Both the position numbers and the translations under genes were made by a program. Shown here piece by piece: positions 8,288 to 16,449 of a stretch of DNA of 19,387 nucleotides (position 1 is its first letter; each line of letters starts with the position of its first letter). The DNA lies in contig CAAEDF010000104.1 in assembly GCA_900754535.1 (NCBI GenBank), positions 1 to 19,387 of the forward strand, read 5' to 3'. The notes beneath the pieces were generated by a model. That model did no database searches, was not told the DNA's origin, and saw only the letters and a list, made by a program, of their open reading frames with translations. The DNA is from Clostridia bacterium. GTDB lineage: Bacteria > Bacillota > Clostridia > Oscillospirales > CAG-382.

Positions 8288-8986
8288 TTATCTGTACCGC
8301 TTGTCAAACTTCTTTGCAAGCTTCATACCGATGCTCTGGAACAGCTGCACCATGATAACGAGGACCACAACCGCAAGGGTGAGGATAAAGCGGTTGAACC
8401 TGTAATGTCCGTACGTGATGCCCAAAGCGCCTATGCCGCCGCTGGCTATCACGGTGCCCATGGTCGTGTATCCTATTATCGTTGTAAGCGTTATCGCCGC
8501 GCCGACTATGAGCGACGGCTTTGTTTCTCTTATGATGACGCGCGTCACTATCTGCCAGTTTGAAGCGCCCATGGACTGCGCCGCTTCGATGACGCCGCGG
8601 TCTATCTCGTTTGCCGACTGCTCTACCATCCTTGCGACAAACGGGAACGCCGAGATGACAAGCGGCACTATAAGCGTTGCGGGAGAGCCCGTGGTCTTCC
8701 CAAGTATGACTCGGGTCACCGGGAATACCCAGATTATAAGTATTATAAACGGCACCGAGCGAAGGAAGTTGACTATAAAGCCGAGTATCCGGTTGAGCCA
8801 TACCATTGGCTTTATCCCGTTTTTCGCCGTAACGACAAGAAGCAGACCGAGCGGCAGTCCTATCACATACGCCATCAGCGTTGACACAACGGTCATATAA
8901 AGCGTATCGAGTATCGAAAAGCCGACCTCGCTCATCAGTGCAGGAGAGGCGAAGAATTCGCCGGCCTTTTCAATAAAGCTTTCCAT
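8288..8986 (-). CDS. metI: Methionine ABC transporter permease
   Basis: MetI is the membrane-spanning subunit that pairs with MetN. The 232 residues contain about five hydrophobic helices and the EAA loop that docks on the ATPase (EAAQSMGA at 134-141). The start at ATG 8986 is chosen because GGGGAGG lies exactly 6 nt upstream. A GTG at 9004 would add six residues that merely translate that ribosome binding site. The gene overlaps the end of metN by 17 nt, as expected for coupled translation of ABC subunits. The 164-nt gap to metQ (8124-8287) is AT-rich, with a small hairpin and no T tract, and I see no gene in it. Confidence 0.95.
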   Translation of the reverse strand: MESFIEKAGEFFASPALMSEVGFSILDTLYMTVVSTLMAYVIGLPLGLLLVVTAKNGIKPMVWLNRILGFIVNFLRSVPFIILIIWVFPVTRVILGKTTGSPATLIVPLVISAFPFVARMVEQSANEIDRGVIEAAQSMGASNWQIVTRVIIRETKPSLIVGAAITLTTIIGYTTMGTVIASGGIGALGITYGHYRFNRFILTLAVVVLVIMVQLFQSIGMKLAKKFDKRYR

Positions 8987-10025
8987 TTCCGTCCTCCCCG
9001 TCACTCACCGCGGCGGCCGTGTCGGTCTCCTCGGTATTGGTTATCCCCAGACTGTCAAGATAAGATTTCATCCGCGCACAGGCAGACGGGTCATCGGGAA
9101 GCTGCAAAAGCATCTGGCCGTAAGCTTTGCCGTCTATATTCTGTGTGGATGCATAGAGTATGTTCACCGCCTCGCCGGTGCTGAGCACCATATTGGCAAC
9201 CACCGGCTCGAACGACGAGTTGCCGTCAAACACCACACGCAGGCAGCGCGTGCCGTGCAGCTCGCCGGAGAAGCGTTCGGAGGGAAGCACAAGTCTGCGC
9301 GCGATATCCGATTTGGGCGAAAGGAAGACCTCCTTTACCGGGCCGACCTCCGCGATGCGGCTTTGATCTATTATGGCAACGCGCGTGCATATCTCCTCTA
9401 TTACCTTCATCTCATGGGTTATCACGACGACGGTGACGCCCGTTTTTTCGTTTATCTCCTTGAGCAATGCAAGTATCTGCCGCGTAGTAGTGGGGTCAAG
9501 GGCGCTCGTCGACTCGTCGCTGAGTATGACTTTGGGGTCCGTGGCAAGCGCGCGGGCTATCGCCACGCGCTGCTTCTGCCCGCCGGAAAGCTGAGAAGGA
9601 TATGCGTTCCGCTTGTCGGACAGGCCGACGATCTCAAGCAGCTCGTCGGCACGCTTTTCGGCCGAACGGCGGTCGATACCCGCGATTTTCATGGGAAAGC
9701 AGATATTTTCAAGCGCCGTGCTTTGCATAAGAAGATTAAAGCCCTGGAATATCATGCTTATGCTCCGCCTTGCTTTTAGAAGCTCTTTGGTGGAAAGAGA
9801 AGCAAGATCCGTCCCCTCGAACAGGACACGGCCCGAGGTGGGCTTTTCCAGCAGGTTTATACAGCGCACAAGCGTGCTTTTTCCGGCGCCGGACAAGCCG
9901 ATGACGCCGAATATCTCACCGCGGTTTATCGAAAGATTTATGTCCTCCAGCGCAACGACGCTGTTTTTGCCGGAGGAAAAGATTTTTCCGAGATGTTCGA
10001 TACGTATTATCTCATCATTCTGCAA
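8970..10025 (-). CDS. metN: Methionine ABC transporter ATP-binding protein
   Basis: MetN hydrolyses ATP to power methionine import through MetI. The 351 residues show Walker A GLSGAGKST at 43-51, signature LSGGQ at 146-150, Walker B VILSDE ending at Asp170-Glu171, and the switch His204 in VITHE. After the nucleotide-binding domain comes a C-terminal NIL regulatory domain, roughly 260-330, which in known MetN proteins binds methionine and causes trans-inhibition. A short acidic tail follows. The start is a TTG, with AAAGGAGG 10 nt upstream. ATG triplets nearby are out of frame. It lies 84 nt after metK, with no terminator between, so it should share the SAM riboswitch. Confidence 0.95.
   Translation of the reverse strand: MQNDEIIRIEHLGKIFSSGKNSVVALEDINLSINRGEIFGVIGLSGAGKSTLVRCINLLEKPTSGRVLFEGTDLASLSTKELLKARRSISMIFQGFNLLMQSTALENICFPMKIAGIDRRSAEKRADELLEIVGLSDKRNAYPSQLSGGQKQRVAIARALATDPKVILSDESTSALDPTTTRQILALLKEINEKTGVTVVVITHEMKVIEEICTRVAIIDQSRIAEVGPVKEVFLSPKSDIARRLVLPSERFSGELHGTRCLRVVFDGNSSFEPVVANMVLSTGEAVNILYASTQNIDGKAYGQMLLQLPDDPSACARMKSYLDSLGITNTEETDTAAAVSDGEDGNGKLY
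8993..8999 (-). promoter_or_regulatory. Ribosome binding site fixing the metI start
   Basis: GGGGAGG on the minus strand, inside the end of metN and 6 nt before the ATG at 8986. It excludes the upstream GTG at 9004 as the likely start. Confidence 0.8.
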
Positions 10026-10035
10026 GGAACTGTAT

Positions 10036-10043
10036 CCTCCTTT
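10036..10043 (-). promoter_or_regulatory. Ribosome binding site supporting the TTG start of metN
   Basis: AAAGGAGG on the minus strand, 10 nt before TTG at 10025-10023. No in-frame ATG lies nearby, so the TTG is the best supported start. Confidence 0.7.
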
Positions 10044-10109
10044 GCGGGACGCTCCGCGGTCCCTCCGATTTGGCGCGCACGGCGGGAAAGTGCCTTCCCC
10101 CGGTAATGC

Positions 10110-11294
10110 TTACAGTCCGGCTTTTCTCGCTATCTCGGCCGCGCAGTCGGTTTTTTCCCAGTTCACGCCCAGCTCCTCGCGGCCGAAATGACCGTAGGCT
10201 GCAAGCGCTTTGTATATAGGACGGCGGAGATTGAGCTTTTCTAATATGGCGGCCGGACGAAGGTCGATGACCTCGCATACTGCGCGGGCTATCTCGTCAT
10301 CGCTCTTTTTACCCGTGCCGAAGGTGTTGACATAAACGGAAAGCGGGCGGGCGACTCCTATCGCATAGGCTATCTGTATCTCGCATTTATCCGCCAGACC
10401 TGCCGCAACGACGTTTTTAGCAGCGTAGCGCGCCATATAAGCGGCGCTGCGGTCCACCTTCGTGGGGTCCTTGCCGCTGAACGCTCCGCCGCCGTGGCAG
10501 GCGTAGCCGCCGTAGGTGTCCACGATTATCTTGCGTCCGGTCAGTCCGCTGTCGCCCTTGGGGCCCCCGACAACGAAGCGGCCGGTGGGATTGACATAGA
10601 ATTTTGTGTCGTCATCGATATAAAGGGCGGGAAGCGTGGGAGTGATGACCTCACGGATAACATCCTCGCGGATCTGCTCGAGAGTAACGTTCTCGGAATG
10701 CTGAGAGGAGATGACCACGGCGTCTATCCTTGCGGGCTTGCCGTCATGGTACTCGACCGTGACCTGCGTTTTTCCGTCCGGTCTCAGATAGGGGAGCACG
10801 CCGCTCTTGCGCACCTCCGTAAGCTTTTTGGCCAGCTTCTGGGCAAGCGATATGGGCAGCGGCATTAGCTCCGGTGTCTCGTTGCAGGCATATCCGAAGA
10901 CCATGCCCTGATCGCCGGCGCCGATGTCGTAGCTGTCTCCTATGGAGCCCTCCTTGGCCTCAAGCGACTTATCTACGCCGAGCGCGATATCCGGGGACTG
11001 CTCGTGTATGGACGTTATGACCGAGCAGGTATCACAGTCAAAGCCTTTTTCCGAGCTGTCATAGCCTATCTCACGCACGGTCTTTCTGACTATCGTCGGG
11101 ATATCAACGTATGTAGAAGTGGTTATCTCGCCCATGACCAGCACCATACCGGTAGTAGTGGCGGTCTCGCAGGCGACGCGCGCCGTCGGGTCCTTTTCCA
11201 GGATCGCGTCAAGCACCGCGTCTGATATCTGGTCGCATATCTTATCGGGATGGCCCTCGGTGACCGATTCCGAAGTAAAGAATTTCTTTTCCAT
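10110..11294 (-). CDS. metK: S-adenosylmethionine synthetase
   Basis: MetK makes S-adenosylmethionine from methionine and ATP in the cytoplasm. The 394 residues match the usual length. Motifs: GHPDK at 14-18 (His15 and Asp17 in the active site), [12 protein letters not shown] at 125-136 (adenine/methionine-binding loop), and the phosphate-binding [19 protein letters not shown] at 268-286. The ATG is preceded by GGAAGAG. Upstream lie a consensus promoter, a SAM-I riboswitch and a terminator, so its own product should shut it off. The following genes metN, metI and metQ import the substrate methionine. Confidence 0.98.
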   Translation of the reverse strand: MEKKFFTSESVTEGHPDKICDQISDAVLDAILEKDPTARVACETATTTGMVLVMGEITTSTYVDIPTIVRKTVREIGYDSSEKGFDCDTCSVITSIHEQSPDIALGVDKSLEAKEGSIGDSYDIGAGDQGMVFGYACNETPELMPLPISLAQKLAKKLTEVRKSGVLPYLRPDGKTQVTVEYHDGKPARIDAVVISSQHSENVTLEQIREDVIREVITPTLPALYIDDDTKFYVNPTGRFVVGGPKGDSGLTGRKIIVDTYGGYACHGGGAFSGKDPTKVDRSAAYMARYAAKNVVAAGLADKCEIQIAYAIGVARPLSVYVNTFGTGKKSDDEIARAVCEVIDLRPAAILEKLNLRRPIYKALAAYGHFGREELGVNWEKTDCAAEIARKAGL

Positions 11295-11331
11295 TTTGTT
11301 CTCTTCCTTTCGTCATGATCGCAAGCAAACG

Positions 11332-11362
11332 AAAAGGCCTTTCCGGAGACGGAAAGGCCTTT
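11332..11362 (-). terminator. Riboswitch-controlled terminator before metK
   Basis: A perfect 13-bp stem (11333-11345 with 11350-11362) with a 4-nt loop is followed by T-rich sequence on the minus strand. Bases 11343-11349 (minus strand TCTCCGG) can instead pair with CCGGAGA at 11382-11388 near the 3' end of the aptamer. This gives a visible antiterminator that should form when SAM is absent. Confidence 0.88.
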
Positions 11363-11376
11363 ATTCCCTTTGCACA

Positions 11377-11471
11377 TCTCATCTCCGGTACATCCGACCG
11401 CTGATTTGACACCTTGCCGTGGCAGGTTGTCGGGCTTCACAGGGCAGTTCCCTCCGCCGCTCTTGATAAGA
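11377..11471 (-). promoter_or_regulatory. SAM-I (S-box) riboswitch aptamer
   Basis: Read on the minus strand, the element has the S-box hallmarks in order: TCTTATCAAGAG, then GGAGGGAACTGCCC, then TGAAGCCCGACAACC, then a GC-rich P3 closing with AAGGTGTCAAATC, then a P4 hairpin, and finally GATGAGA. The last segment pairs with the 5' TCTTATC (11465-11471 with 11377-11383) to form P1. The known action of this family is SAM binding and premature termination. It controls metK and, by operon structure, metNIQ. Confidence 0.96.
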
Positions 11472-11491
11472 CTTGATTTTCAATTTTTGCT

Positions 11492-11520
11492 ATTATATCA
11501 CACTTATGTCTGCATGTCAA
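11492..11520 (-). promoter_or_regulatory. Consensus sigma-A-type promoter of the metK-metNIQ operon
   Basis: TTGACA (11520-11515), 17-nt spacer, TATAAT (11497-11492), with TG one base upstream of the -10. All twelve hexamer bases match consensus. The -35 box contains the ribU stop codon. Transcription should begin near 11485, just before the SAM-I aptamer. Confidence 0.93.
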
Positions 11521-12149
11521 GAGTTTTTTTGCACACTTTTGCCGCCGTTCACTACGCGCTTGAAAAAGAGCGAAAGAGGCTTATAAACAAGCAGGGCAAG
11601 CAGCGCCGTCACAATGCATTTCAGTGCGGTAAACGGGAGATTGAATATCAAAAGCGCCTGCCAAAGCTCGCCTACCACATTAAAAATCTGATTATACATA
11701 TCTATGATAGTGTCAATCGGCATAAAGTTTGAGTAAAACGGATACGAGATCCAGAGGTTTATCGGGAAGCTTGCCGCCGCCGCCGCCACGGTGCCTGCCA
11801 GCGAGCCTGCCAATGCGCCGGCACGGGTCCTGCGGAGCTTATAAATTATTCCTGCGGGAACGACGAAAAAGACCGCGATAAGAAAATTGGCAAGCTCTCC
11901 GACGCCGCCCGACTGAGTGACAAGAAGATGTATCACGTTTTTTACAAGGCATACGACGGCGCCGTAAACCGGGCCGAGAGAAAATGACGCCAGCAGAGCG
12001 GGAAGGTCCGAAAAATCGAATTTCACAAACGACGGGATGATAAACGGCAGCGGAAATTCAAAAAACTGCAAAACCGATGAAACGGCGGCAAACATCGCAG
12101 CCAGTGCAACGGCGTTTATGCGGGAGCGCGAAGCGGAAAAATTTTTCAT
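11517..12149 (-). CDS. ribU: Riboflavin ECF transporter substrate-binding (S) component
   Basis: RibU is the membrane-embedded S component that binds riboflavin and works with the shared EcfA-EcfA'-EcfT module, which is not in this window. I start it at ATG 12149 behind GGAGG with a 9-nt spacer, giving 210 residues. A longer open frame (to 12227) would run through the terminator stem and is rejected. About six hydrophobic helices are visible. The first helix carries an AxxxAxxxA pattern (Ala13, 17, 21), the known contact with EcfT. FDFSDLPALL at 44-52, KNVIHLL at 70-76 and GELANFL at 84-90 are typical of RibU. The upstream FMN riboswitch makes riboflavin the confident substrate. The TGA stop lies inside the -35 box of the next promoter. 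Confidence 0.93.
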   Translation of the reverse strand: MKNFSASRSRINAVALAAMFAAVSSVLQFFEFPLPFIIPSFVKFDFSDLPALLASFSLGPVYGAVVCLVKNVIHLLVTQSGGVGELANFLIAVFFVVPAGIIYKLRRTRAGALAGSLAGTVAAAAASFPINLWISYPFYSNFMPIDTIIDMYNQIFNVVGELWQALLIFNLPFTALKCIVTALLALLVYKPLSLFFKRVVNGGKSVQKNS

Positions 12150-12163
12150 AACAGTCAGCCTCC

Positions 12164-12197
12164 AAAAAAAGCTGCCCCTGCAAAATGCTGGGGCAGC
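12164..12197 (-). terminator. Riboswitch-controlled terminator before ribU
   Basis: On the minus strand GCTGCCCC (12197-12190) pairs with GGGGCAGC (12178-12171), followed by seven T (12170-12164). It ends just upstream of the ribU ribosome binding site. The first arm can also pair with GGGGCAG at 12387-12381 inside the 5' end of the FMN aptamer. That gives mutually exclusive on and off structures. Confidence 0.93.
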
Positions 12198-12283
12198 GTA
12201 TAAAGCACAGGCAAGTATGATACGCACATGCAGCGCACTCGAAAATGCATATGCAGACGTATATTATACAGGCATGTATCTCA

Positions 12284-12392
12284 GCTTCTTCCATCCGGAC
12301 TTTTACCGTCGGTACGGGAATCTCACCCGTTCTGCGGCTTACGCCGCTCGCAGACTATACTGCCGGTAGGGAATCACACCCTGCCCCGAAGC
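12284..12392 (-). promoter_or_regulatory. FMN riboswitch (RFN element)
   Basis: Read on the minus strand, the element shows the RFN signature: GCTTCGGGGCAGGGTG, then GATTCCCTACCGGCAGTA, then AGTCTGCGAGCGG, then CGGGTGAGATTCCCGTACCGACGGT, given here as CGGGTGAGATT then CCCGTACCGACGGT, then AGTCCGGATGGAAGAAGC, which closes P1 with the 5' end. The size, about 109 nt, suits the family. FMN binding should favour the terminator at 12164-12197 and shut off ribU. It starts 30 nt after the tuf stop, with no clear promoter or terminator between. Confidence 0.97.
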
Positions 12393-12422
12393 TTTTTATA
12401 TTTGTTTGTTAAGCGCTAAAAA

Positions 12423-13628
12423 TTACTCTAAAATCTCGGCAACAACGCCCGAGCCGACGGTCTTGCCGCCCTCACGGATAGCAAAACGAAGACCCTTTTC
12501 GATAGCGATCGGGGTGATGAGCTCGACTCTCATATCAACGTGGTCGCCGGGACGGCACATGTCAACGCCTTCGGGAAGGGTGATGACGCCGGTAACGTCG
12601 GTGGTTCTGAAATAGAACTGCGGACGGTAGTTGGAGAAGAAGGGCTTATGACGGCCGCCTTCCTTCTCGGTAAGAACGTAGACCTGACCGACAAACTTGG
12701 TGTGCGGCTTGATGGTGCCGGGTTTAGCAAGGACCTGACCTCTTTCGATGTCGGTCTTCTGGATACCTCTGAGCAGGCAGCCGATGTTGTCGCCGGCCTC
12801 GGCAAAGTCAAGCAGCTTGCGGAACATTTCGATGCCGGTGATGACGGTCTTGGTGGGCTGGTCGTTGAAGCCGACTATCTCGACTTCGTCGGACATCTTT
12901 ACAACGCCTCTCTCAACTCTGCCCGTAGCCACGGTGCCGCGGCCGGTGATGGAGAACACGTCCTCAACAGGCATAAGGAAGGGCATGTCGGACTTTCTGT
13001 CGGGAGTGGGAATATACTCGTCAACAGCATCCATAAGCTCCTTGATGGAGGCATAAACGGGATCGTTGGGATCCTTGCTGTCGGAAAGGAGAGCGTCACG
13101 AGCCGAACCCTTGATTATGGGAATGTCGTCGCCCGGGAAATCGTACTCGGAAAGCAGTTCTCTGATTTCCATCTCAACGATCTCAAGCAGTTCGGGGTCG
13201 TCGACGAGGTCGGTCTTGTTCATATAAACGACCATTGCGGGAACGCCGACCTGACGGGCAAGCAGGATGTGCTCACGGGTCTGCTGCATCGGGCCGTCGG
13301 TAGCGGCAACGACGAGTATGGCACCGTCCATCTGAGCGGCGCCGGTGATCATGTTCTTTACATAGTCGGCGTGGCCCGGGCAGTCAACGTGCGCATAGTG
13401 ACGTTTGTCCGTCTGATATTCAACGTGTCTGGTGTTGATGGTTATGCCTCTCTCCTTCTCTTCGGGAGCGTTGTCGATCTGGTCGTATGCCAGAAATTCG
13501 TTGGTGCCGTCCTCAAGGGAAAGGAACTTGGTGATAGCCGCAGTAAGAGTGGTTTTGCCGTGGTCAACGTGGCCAATGGTACCGATATTAACATGGGGCT
13601 TTGTTCTTTCAAACTTGGCTTTTGCCAT
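12423..13628 (-). CDS. tuf: Elongation factor Tu
   Basis: EF-Tu carries aminoacyl-tRNA to the ribosomal A site as a GTPase. The 401 residues hold the full GTPase set: G1 GHVDHGKT at 19-26, switch I ending GITINT, G3 DCPGH at 82-86, G4 NKTD at 137-140 (Thr where Escherichia coli and Bacillus have Cys), and G5 GSAR. Domains II and III are complete to [19 protein letters not shown] strong AAGGAGG site precedes the ATG. It sits directly after fusA in the str cluster but has its own consensus promoter in the 95-nt gap. Confidence 0.98.
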   Translation of the reverse strand: MAKAKFERTKPHVNIGTIGHVDHGKTTLTAAITKFLSLEDGTNEFLAYDQIDNAPEEKERGITINTRHVEYQTDKRHYAHVDCPGHADYVKNMITGAAQMDGAILVVAATDGPMQQTREHILLARQVGVPAMVVYMNKTDLVDDPELLEIVEMEIRELLSEYDFPGDDIPIIKGSARDALLSDSKDPNDPVYASIKELMDAVDEYIPTPDRKSDMPFLMPVEDVFSITGRGTVATGRVERGVVKMSDEVEIVGFNDQPTKTVITGIEMFRKLLDFAEAGDNIGCLLRGIQKTDIERGQVLAKPGTIKPHTKFVGQVYVLTEKEGGRHKPFFSNYRPQFYFRTTDVTGVITLPEGVDMCRPGDHVDMRVELITPIAIEKGLRFAIREGGKTVGSGVVAEILE

Positions 13629-13672
13629 TTTTCAATATCCTCCTTAAATCGTCTTTTCTGCATTATAAGTCT

Positions 13673-13700
13673 ATTATATTTAATTTTCACAAAGTGTCAA
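13673..13700 (-). promoter_or_regulatory. Consensus promoter of tuf
   Basis: TTGACA (13700-13695), 16-nt AT-rich spacer, TATAAT (13678-13673). Both hexamers are perfect. Transcription should begin near 13666, about 38 nt before the tuf ATG. It lets tuf be made in excess over the other str operon genes. Just upstream is a 14-nt palindrome, tttttgcgcaaaaa (13704-13717). Confidence 0.88.
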
Positions 13701-13723
13701 GGGTTTTTGCGCAAAAATTAGGC

Positions 13724-15805
13724 TTATTCCTTCTTTGCGCGGGCATTGGATATCGTTTCCGCGATAGACTTGGGAACCTCGGCATAATGATCGGGTTCCA
13801 TGGTATACTGACCTCTGCCCTGAGTTTTGGAACGCATATCCGTTGCGTATCCGAACATTGTCGACAGCGGGACCATGGCGGTTATCTGCTGACCTCCGCC
13901 GACGCTCTCCATGCCCTGGATAGCGCCGCGGCGGGAATTCAGGTCGCCTATTACGTCGCCCATGTATTCCTCGGGGGTCGTGACGACGACCTTCATTATC
14001 GGCTCTGTAAGAACGGGGTCCGCCTTTCTCATGGCATCCTTGAATGCCATGGAGCCGGCGATCTTGAACGCCATTTCGGACGAGTCGACCTCATGATACG
14101 AGCCGTCGTTGAGCGTAACCTTGACATCGACGACGTTGTAGCCGGCAAGCACACCGGACTGCATGGCGCCTCTTATGCCTTCGTCGACCGCGGGGATGTA
14201 TTCCTTGGGAATATTACCGCCGACGACTTTGTTTATAAACTCATACCCCTTACCGGGTTCGTTGGGCTCGATAGTGATCTTTACGTGACCATACTGGCCC
14301 TTACCGCCGGACTGACGGGCATATTTGGTGTCCTGATCGGCCGCCTTGCGTATCGTCTCTCTGTAAGAGACCTGCGGCTTGCCGACATTGGCTTCCACCT
14401 TGAACTCGCGCAGGAGCCTGTCGACGATGATCTCAAGATGAAGCTCGCCCATCCCGGCGATTATGGTCTGACCCGTCTCCTCATCCGTATAGGTGCGGAA
14501 GGTAGGATCTTCCTCGGCAAGCTTGGAGAGGGCGATGCCCATCTTCTCCTGACCGGCCTTGGTCTTGGGCTCTATTGCAACGCGGATAACAGGTTCGGGG
14601 AACTCCATCGACTCAAGGATTATAGGAGCCTTTTCGTCGCATAGAGTATCGCCCGTTGTGGTGTTCTTTATACCGACGACGCCGGCTATCTCGCCCGCCA
14701 TGACTTCCGTAAGGTCCTCGCGGTGGTTGGCGTGCATGAGCACTATCCTGCCCAGACGCTCCCTTACGTCCTTGCCGGGATTATAAACCGTGCTGCCGGC
14801 CTCAACCTTTCCGGAATACACGCGTATAAAGCAAAGGCGGCCTACGAACGGGTCTGTCATTATTTTGAATGCAAGCGACGAGAAGGGCGCGTCGTCCGAG
14901 GTGGGACGTTCCTCTTCTTCGCCGGTCTTGGGGTTTATGCCCTTGATGTGCTCGACATCAAGCGGAGAAGGCATATAGTCTATTATTGCGTCAAGCAGCT
15001 TCTGAACGCCCTTGTTCTTATAAGATGTTCCGCATACAACGGGAACCATGTGGTTTGCGATCGTCGAGGATCTGATAGCCTTTTTGATCTCTTCCACACT
15101 GAGCTCCTCACCGTTGAAGAACTTTTCCATAAGCGCTTCATCGGTCTCGGCGACATGTTCGATAAGCTCCGCGTGGTACTGCTCGGCCTTTTCCTTCATG
15201 TCGTCGGGGATTTCCGTTTCAAGGATATCGGTCCCGAGGTCATTGGTATAAATGTAGGCTTTCATCAGCACAAGGTCGATGATCCCCCTGAAATCCGCCT
15301 CGGCGCCTATCGGAAGCTGGATGGGGACGGCGTTGCATTTAAGCCGTTCCTTCATCATATCGACGACGCGGTAGAAGTTTGCGCCGTTGATATCCATTTT
15401 ATTGACATATGCCATGCGCGGGACTTTGTACTTATCCGCCTGACGCCAGACGGTTTCGGACTGCGGTTCAACGCCGCCCTTGGCACAAAGCACCGTTACC
15501 GAGCCGTCCAGAACTCTCAGCGAGCGCTCCACCTCCACGGTAAAGTCAACGTGGCCGGGAGTATCGATGATGTTTATTCTGTGGTCCTTCCAGAAGCAGG
15601 TCGTGGCGGCGGAGGTTATGGTTATACCTCTCTCCTGTTCCTGATCCATCCAGTCCATCGTGGCGGCACCCTCGTGAACCTCTCCGATTTTATGAGTTTT
15701 ACCGGTGTAAAACAGAATTCTTTCCGTTGTGGTGGTCTTTCCCGCATCGATATGAGCCATTATACCGATATTGCGGTAATGCTCAAGCGGACATTTTCTC
15801 GGCAT
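13724..15805 (-). CDS. fusA: Elongation factor G
   Basis: EF-G is the ribosomal translocase GTPase and also helps recycle ribosomes. The 693 residues match the canonical length. G1 is AHIDAGKT at 17-24, with switch I ending GITITSA, DTPGH at 81-85 and NKMD at 135-138. Domains II to V follow, ending in the C-terminal segment that includes [20 protein letters not shown] (given as one stretch of the domain V fold). AAGGAG lies just before the ATG. It follows rpsG by 42 nt and is expected to be transcribed from the rpsL promoter. Its sequence is of the canonical fusA type, not the tetracycline-protection or EF-G2 types. Confidence 0.98.
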   Translation of the reverse strand: MPRKCPLEHYRNIGIMAHIDAGKTTTTERILFYTGKTHKIGEVHEGAATMDWMDQEQERGITITSAATTCFWKDHRINIIDTPGHVDFTVEVERSLRVLDGSVTVLCAKGGVEPQSETVWRQADKYKVPRMAYVNKMDINGANFYRVVDMMKERLKCNAVPIQLPIGAEADFRGIIDLVLMKAYIYTNDLGTDILETEIPDDMKEKAEQYHAELIEHVAETDEALMEKFFNGEELSVEEIKKAIRSSTIANHMVPVVCGTSYKNKGVQKLLDAIIDYMPSPLDVEHIKGINPKTGEEEERPTSDDAPFSSLAFKIMTDPFVGRLCFIRVYSGKVEAGSTVYNPGKDVRERLGRIVLMHANHREDLTEVMAGEIAGVVGIKNTTTGDTLCDEKAPIILESMEFPEPVIRVAIEPKTKAGQEKMGIALSKLAEEDPTFRTYTDEETGQTIIAGMGELHLEIIVDRLLREFKVEANVGKPQVSYRETIRKAADQDTKYARQSGGKGQYGHVKITIEPNEPGKGYEFINKVVGGNIPKEYIPAVDEGIRGAMQSGVLAGYNVVDVKVTLNDGSYHEVDSSEMAFKIAGSMAFKDAMRKADPVLTEPIMKVVVTTPEEYMGDVIGDLNSRRGAIQGMESVGGGQQITAMVPLSTMFGYATDMRSKTQGRGQYTMEPDHYAEVPKSIAETISNARAKKE

Positions 15806-15847
15806 ATAACTTCTCCTTAAACTTTCGTGTTTGGCCTGCTGCGCCGT

Positions 15848-16318
15848 TTACCAGCGATAATGCGCGAACGCCTTGTTCGCCTCGGCCATCTTGTGAGTGT
15901 CTTCCTTCTTCTTGACCGCGCTGCCAAGACCGTTTATCGCGTCCATTATCTCGTTCGCGAGTCTCTCGCACATGGTGCGCTCGGAACGTGCACGCGAATA
16001 GGTCGTCAGCCAGCGGAGCCCGAGCGTCTGGCGCCTGTCCGCCCTTACCTCCATAGGAACCTGATAGTTGGAACCGCCGCGGCGGACCGCCTTTACCTCG
16101 AGGTTGGGCATGATGTTTTCAAGCGCTTTCTGGAACTGCTCCAACGGGTCTGCGCCGGTCTTTTCCTTTACGATATCGAATGCATCGTAAACGATACGCT
16201 GCGCAACGCCCTTCTTGCCGTCCTGCATGATGTTGTTTATCAGTTTTGTCACCAAAACCGAATTATACATAGGATCCGGCAGAACTTCTCTTTTGAAGCC
16301 ATGCTCTCTTCTCGGCAC
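15848..16318 (-). CDS. rpsG: 30S ribosomal protein S7
   Basis: S7 nucleates assembly of the 30S head and lines the E site. I start it at a GTG (16318-16316), giving 156 residues, the standard bacterial length, beginning [16 protein letters not shown]. An AAGGAGGG site lies 7 nt upstream. The in-frame ATG at 16336 would translate through that site and is rejected. Typical segments are [23 protein letters not shown] (an N-terminal helix region, abbreviated [13 protein letters not shown]), [11 protein letters not shown] and [15 protein letters not shown] at the end. It lies 131 nt after rpsL, with a conserved-looking hairpin between them. Confidence 0.97.
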   Translation of the reverse strand: MPRREHGFKREVLPDPMYNSVLVTKLINNIMQDGKKGVAQRIVYDAFDIVKEKTGADPLEQFQKALENIMPNLEVKAVRRGGSNYQVPMEVRADRRQTLGLRWLTTYSRARSERTMCERLANEIMDAINGLGSAVKKKEDTHKMAEANKAFAHYRW

Positions 16319-16325
16319 TGTACTT

Positions 16326-16333
16326 CCCTCCTT
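16326..16333 (-). promoter_or_regulatory. Ribosome binding site fixing the GTG start of rpsG
   Basis: AAGGAGGG on the minus strand, 7 nt before GTG at 16318-16316. It overlaps the alternative upstream start and decides for the 156-residue form. Confidence 0.85.
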
Positions 16334-16377
16334 CATAAAAATGAGTTCACAGGTACTCGAAAATAAACTTCCCGTAA

Positions 16378-16406
16378 GTGCCGGAATCGGTTATATGATT
16401 CGGCAC
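16378..16406 (-). promoter_or_regulatory. Hairpin in the rpsL-rpsG intercistronic region
   Basis: Arms gtgccg-gaatc and gatt-cggcac form a roughly 10-bp stem with one bulged base around an 8-nt AT-rich loop. No T tract follows on the minus strand, so it is not an ordinary terminator. In Escherichia coli S7 represses its own operon by binding the rpsL-rpsG intercistronic RNA. This hairpin could be a counterpart or a processing site, which is inference. Confidence 0.45.
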
Positions 16407-16449
16407 GAACAAAAAACTTCTTTCAATCCCTTAAAGCAAGCCCGACGGC

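Noticed and set aside
12150..12227. Longer ribU with 26 extra N-terminal residues
   Set aside because: The extra codons translate the terminator stem and T tract. The ATG at 12149 has GGAGG with a 9-nt spacer and matches the family start.
12263..12268. TATAAT in the ribU leader between aptamer and terminator
   Set aside because: The hexamer is perfect, but the position 17 nt upstream holds GAAGAA, with no match to TTGACA. A start here would also bypass the aptamer.
13704..13717. Palindrome tttttgcgcaaaaa just after fusA
   Set aside because: It has no room for a loop and too little GC for an intrinsic terminator. It is noted only as a flank of the tuf promoter.
12540..15820. Plus-strand open frames of about 350-390 codons opposite tuf and fusA
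   Set aside because: They mirror highly conserved elongation-factor genes. Their composition is typical of antisense reading of GC-rich codons, and none has a plausible start region.
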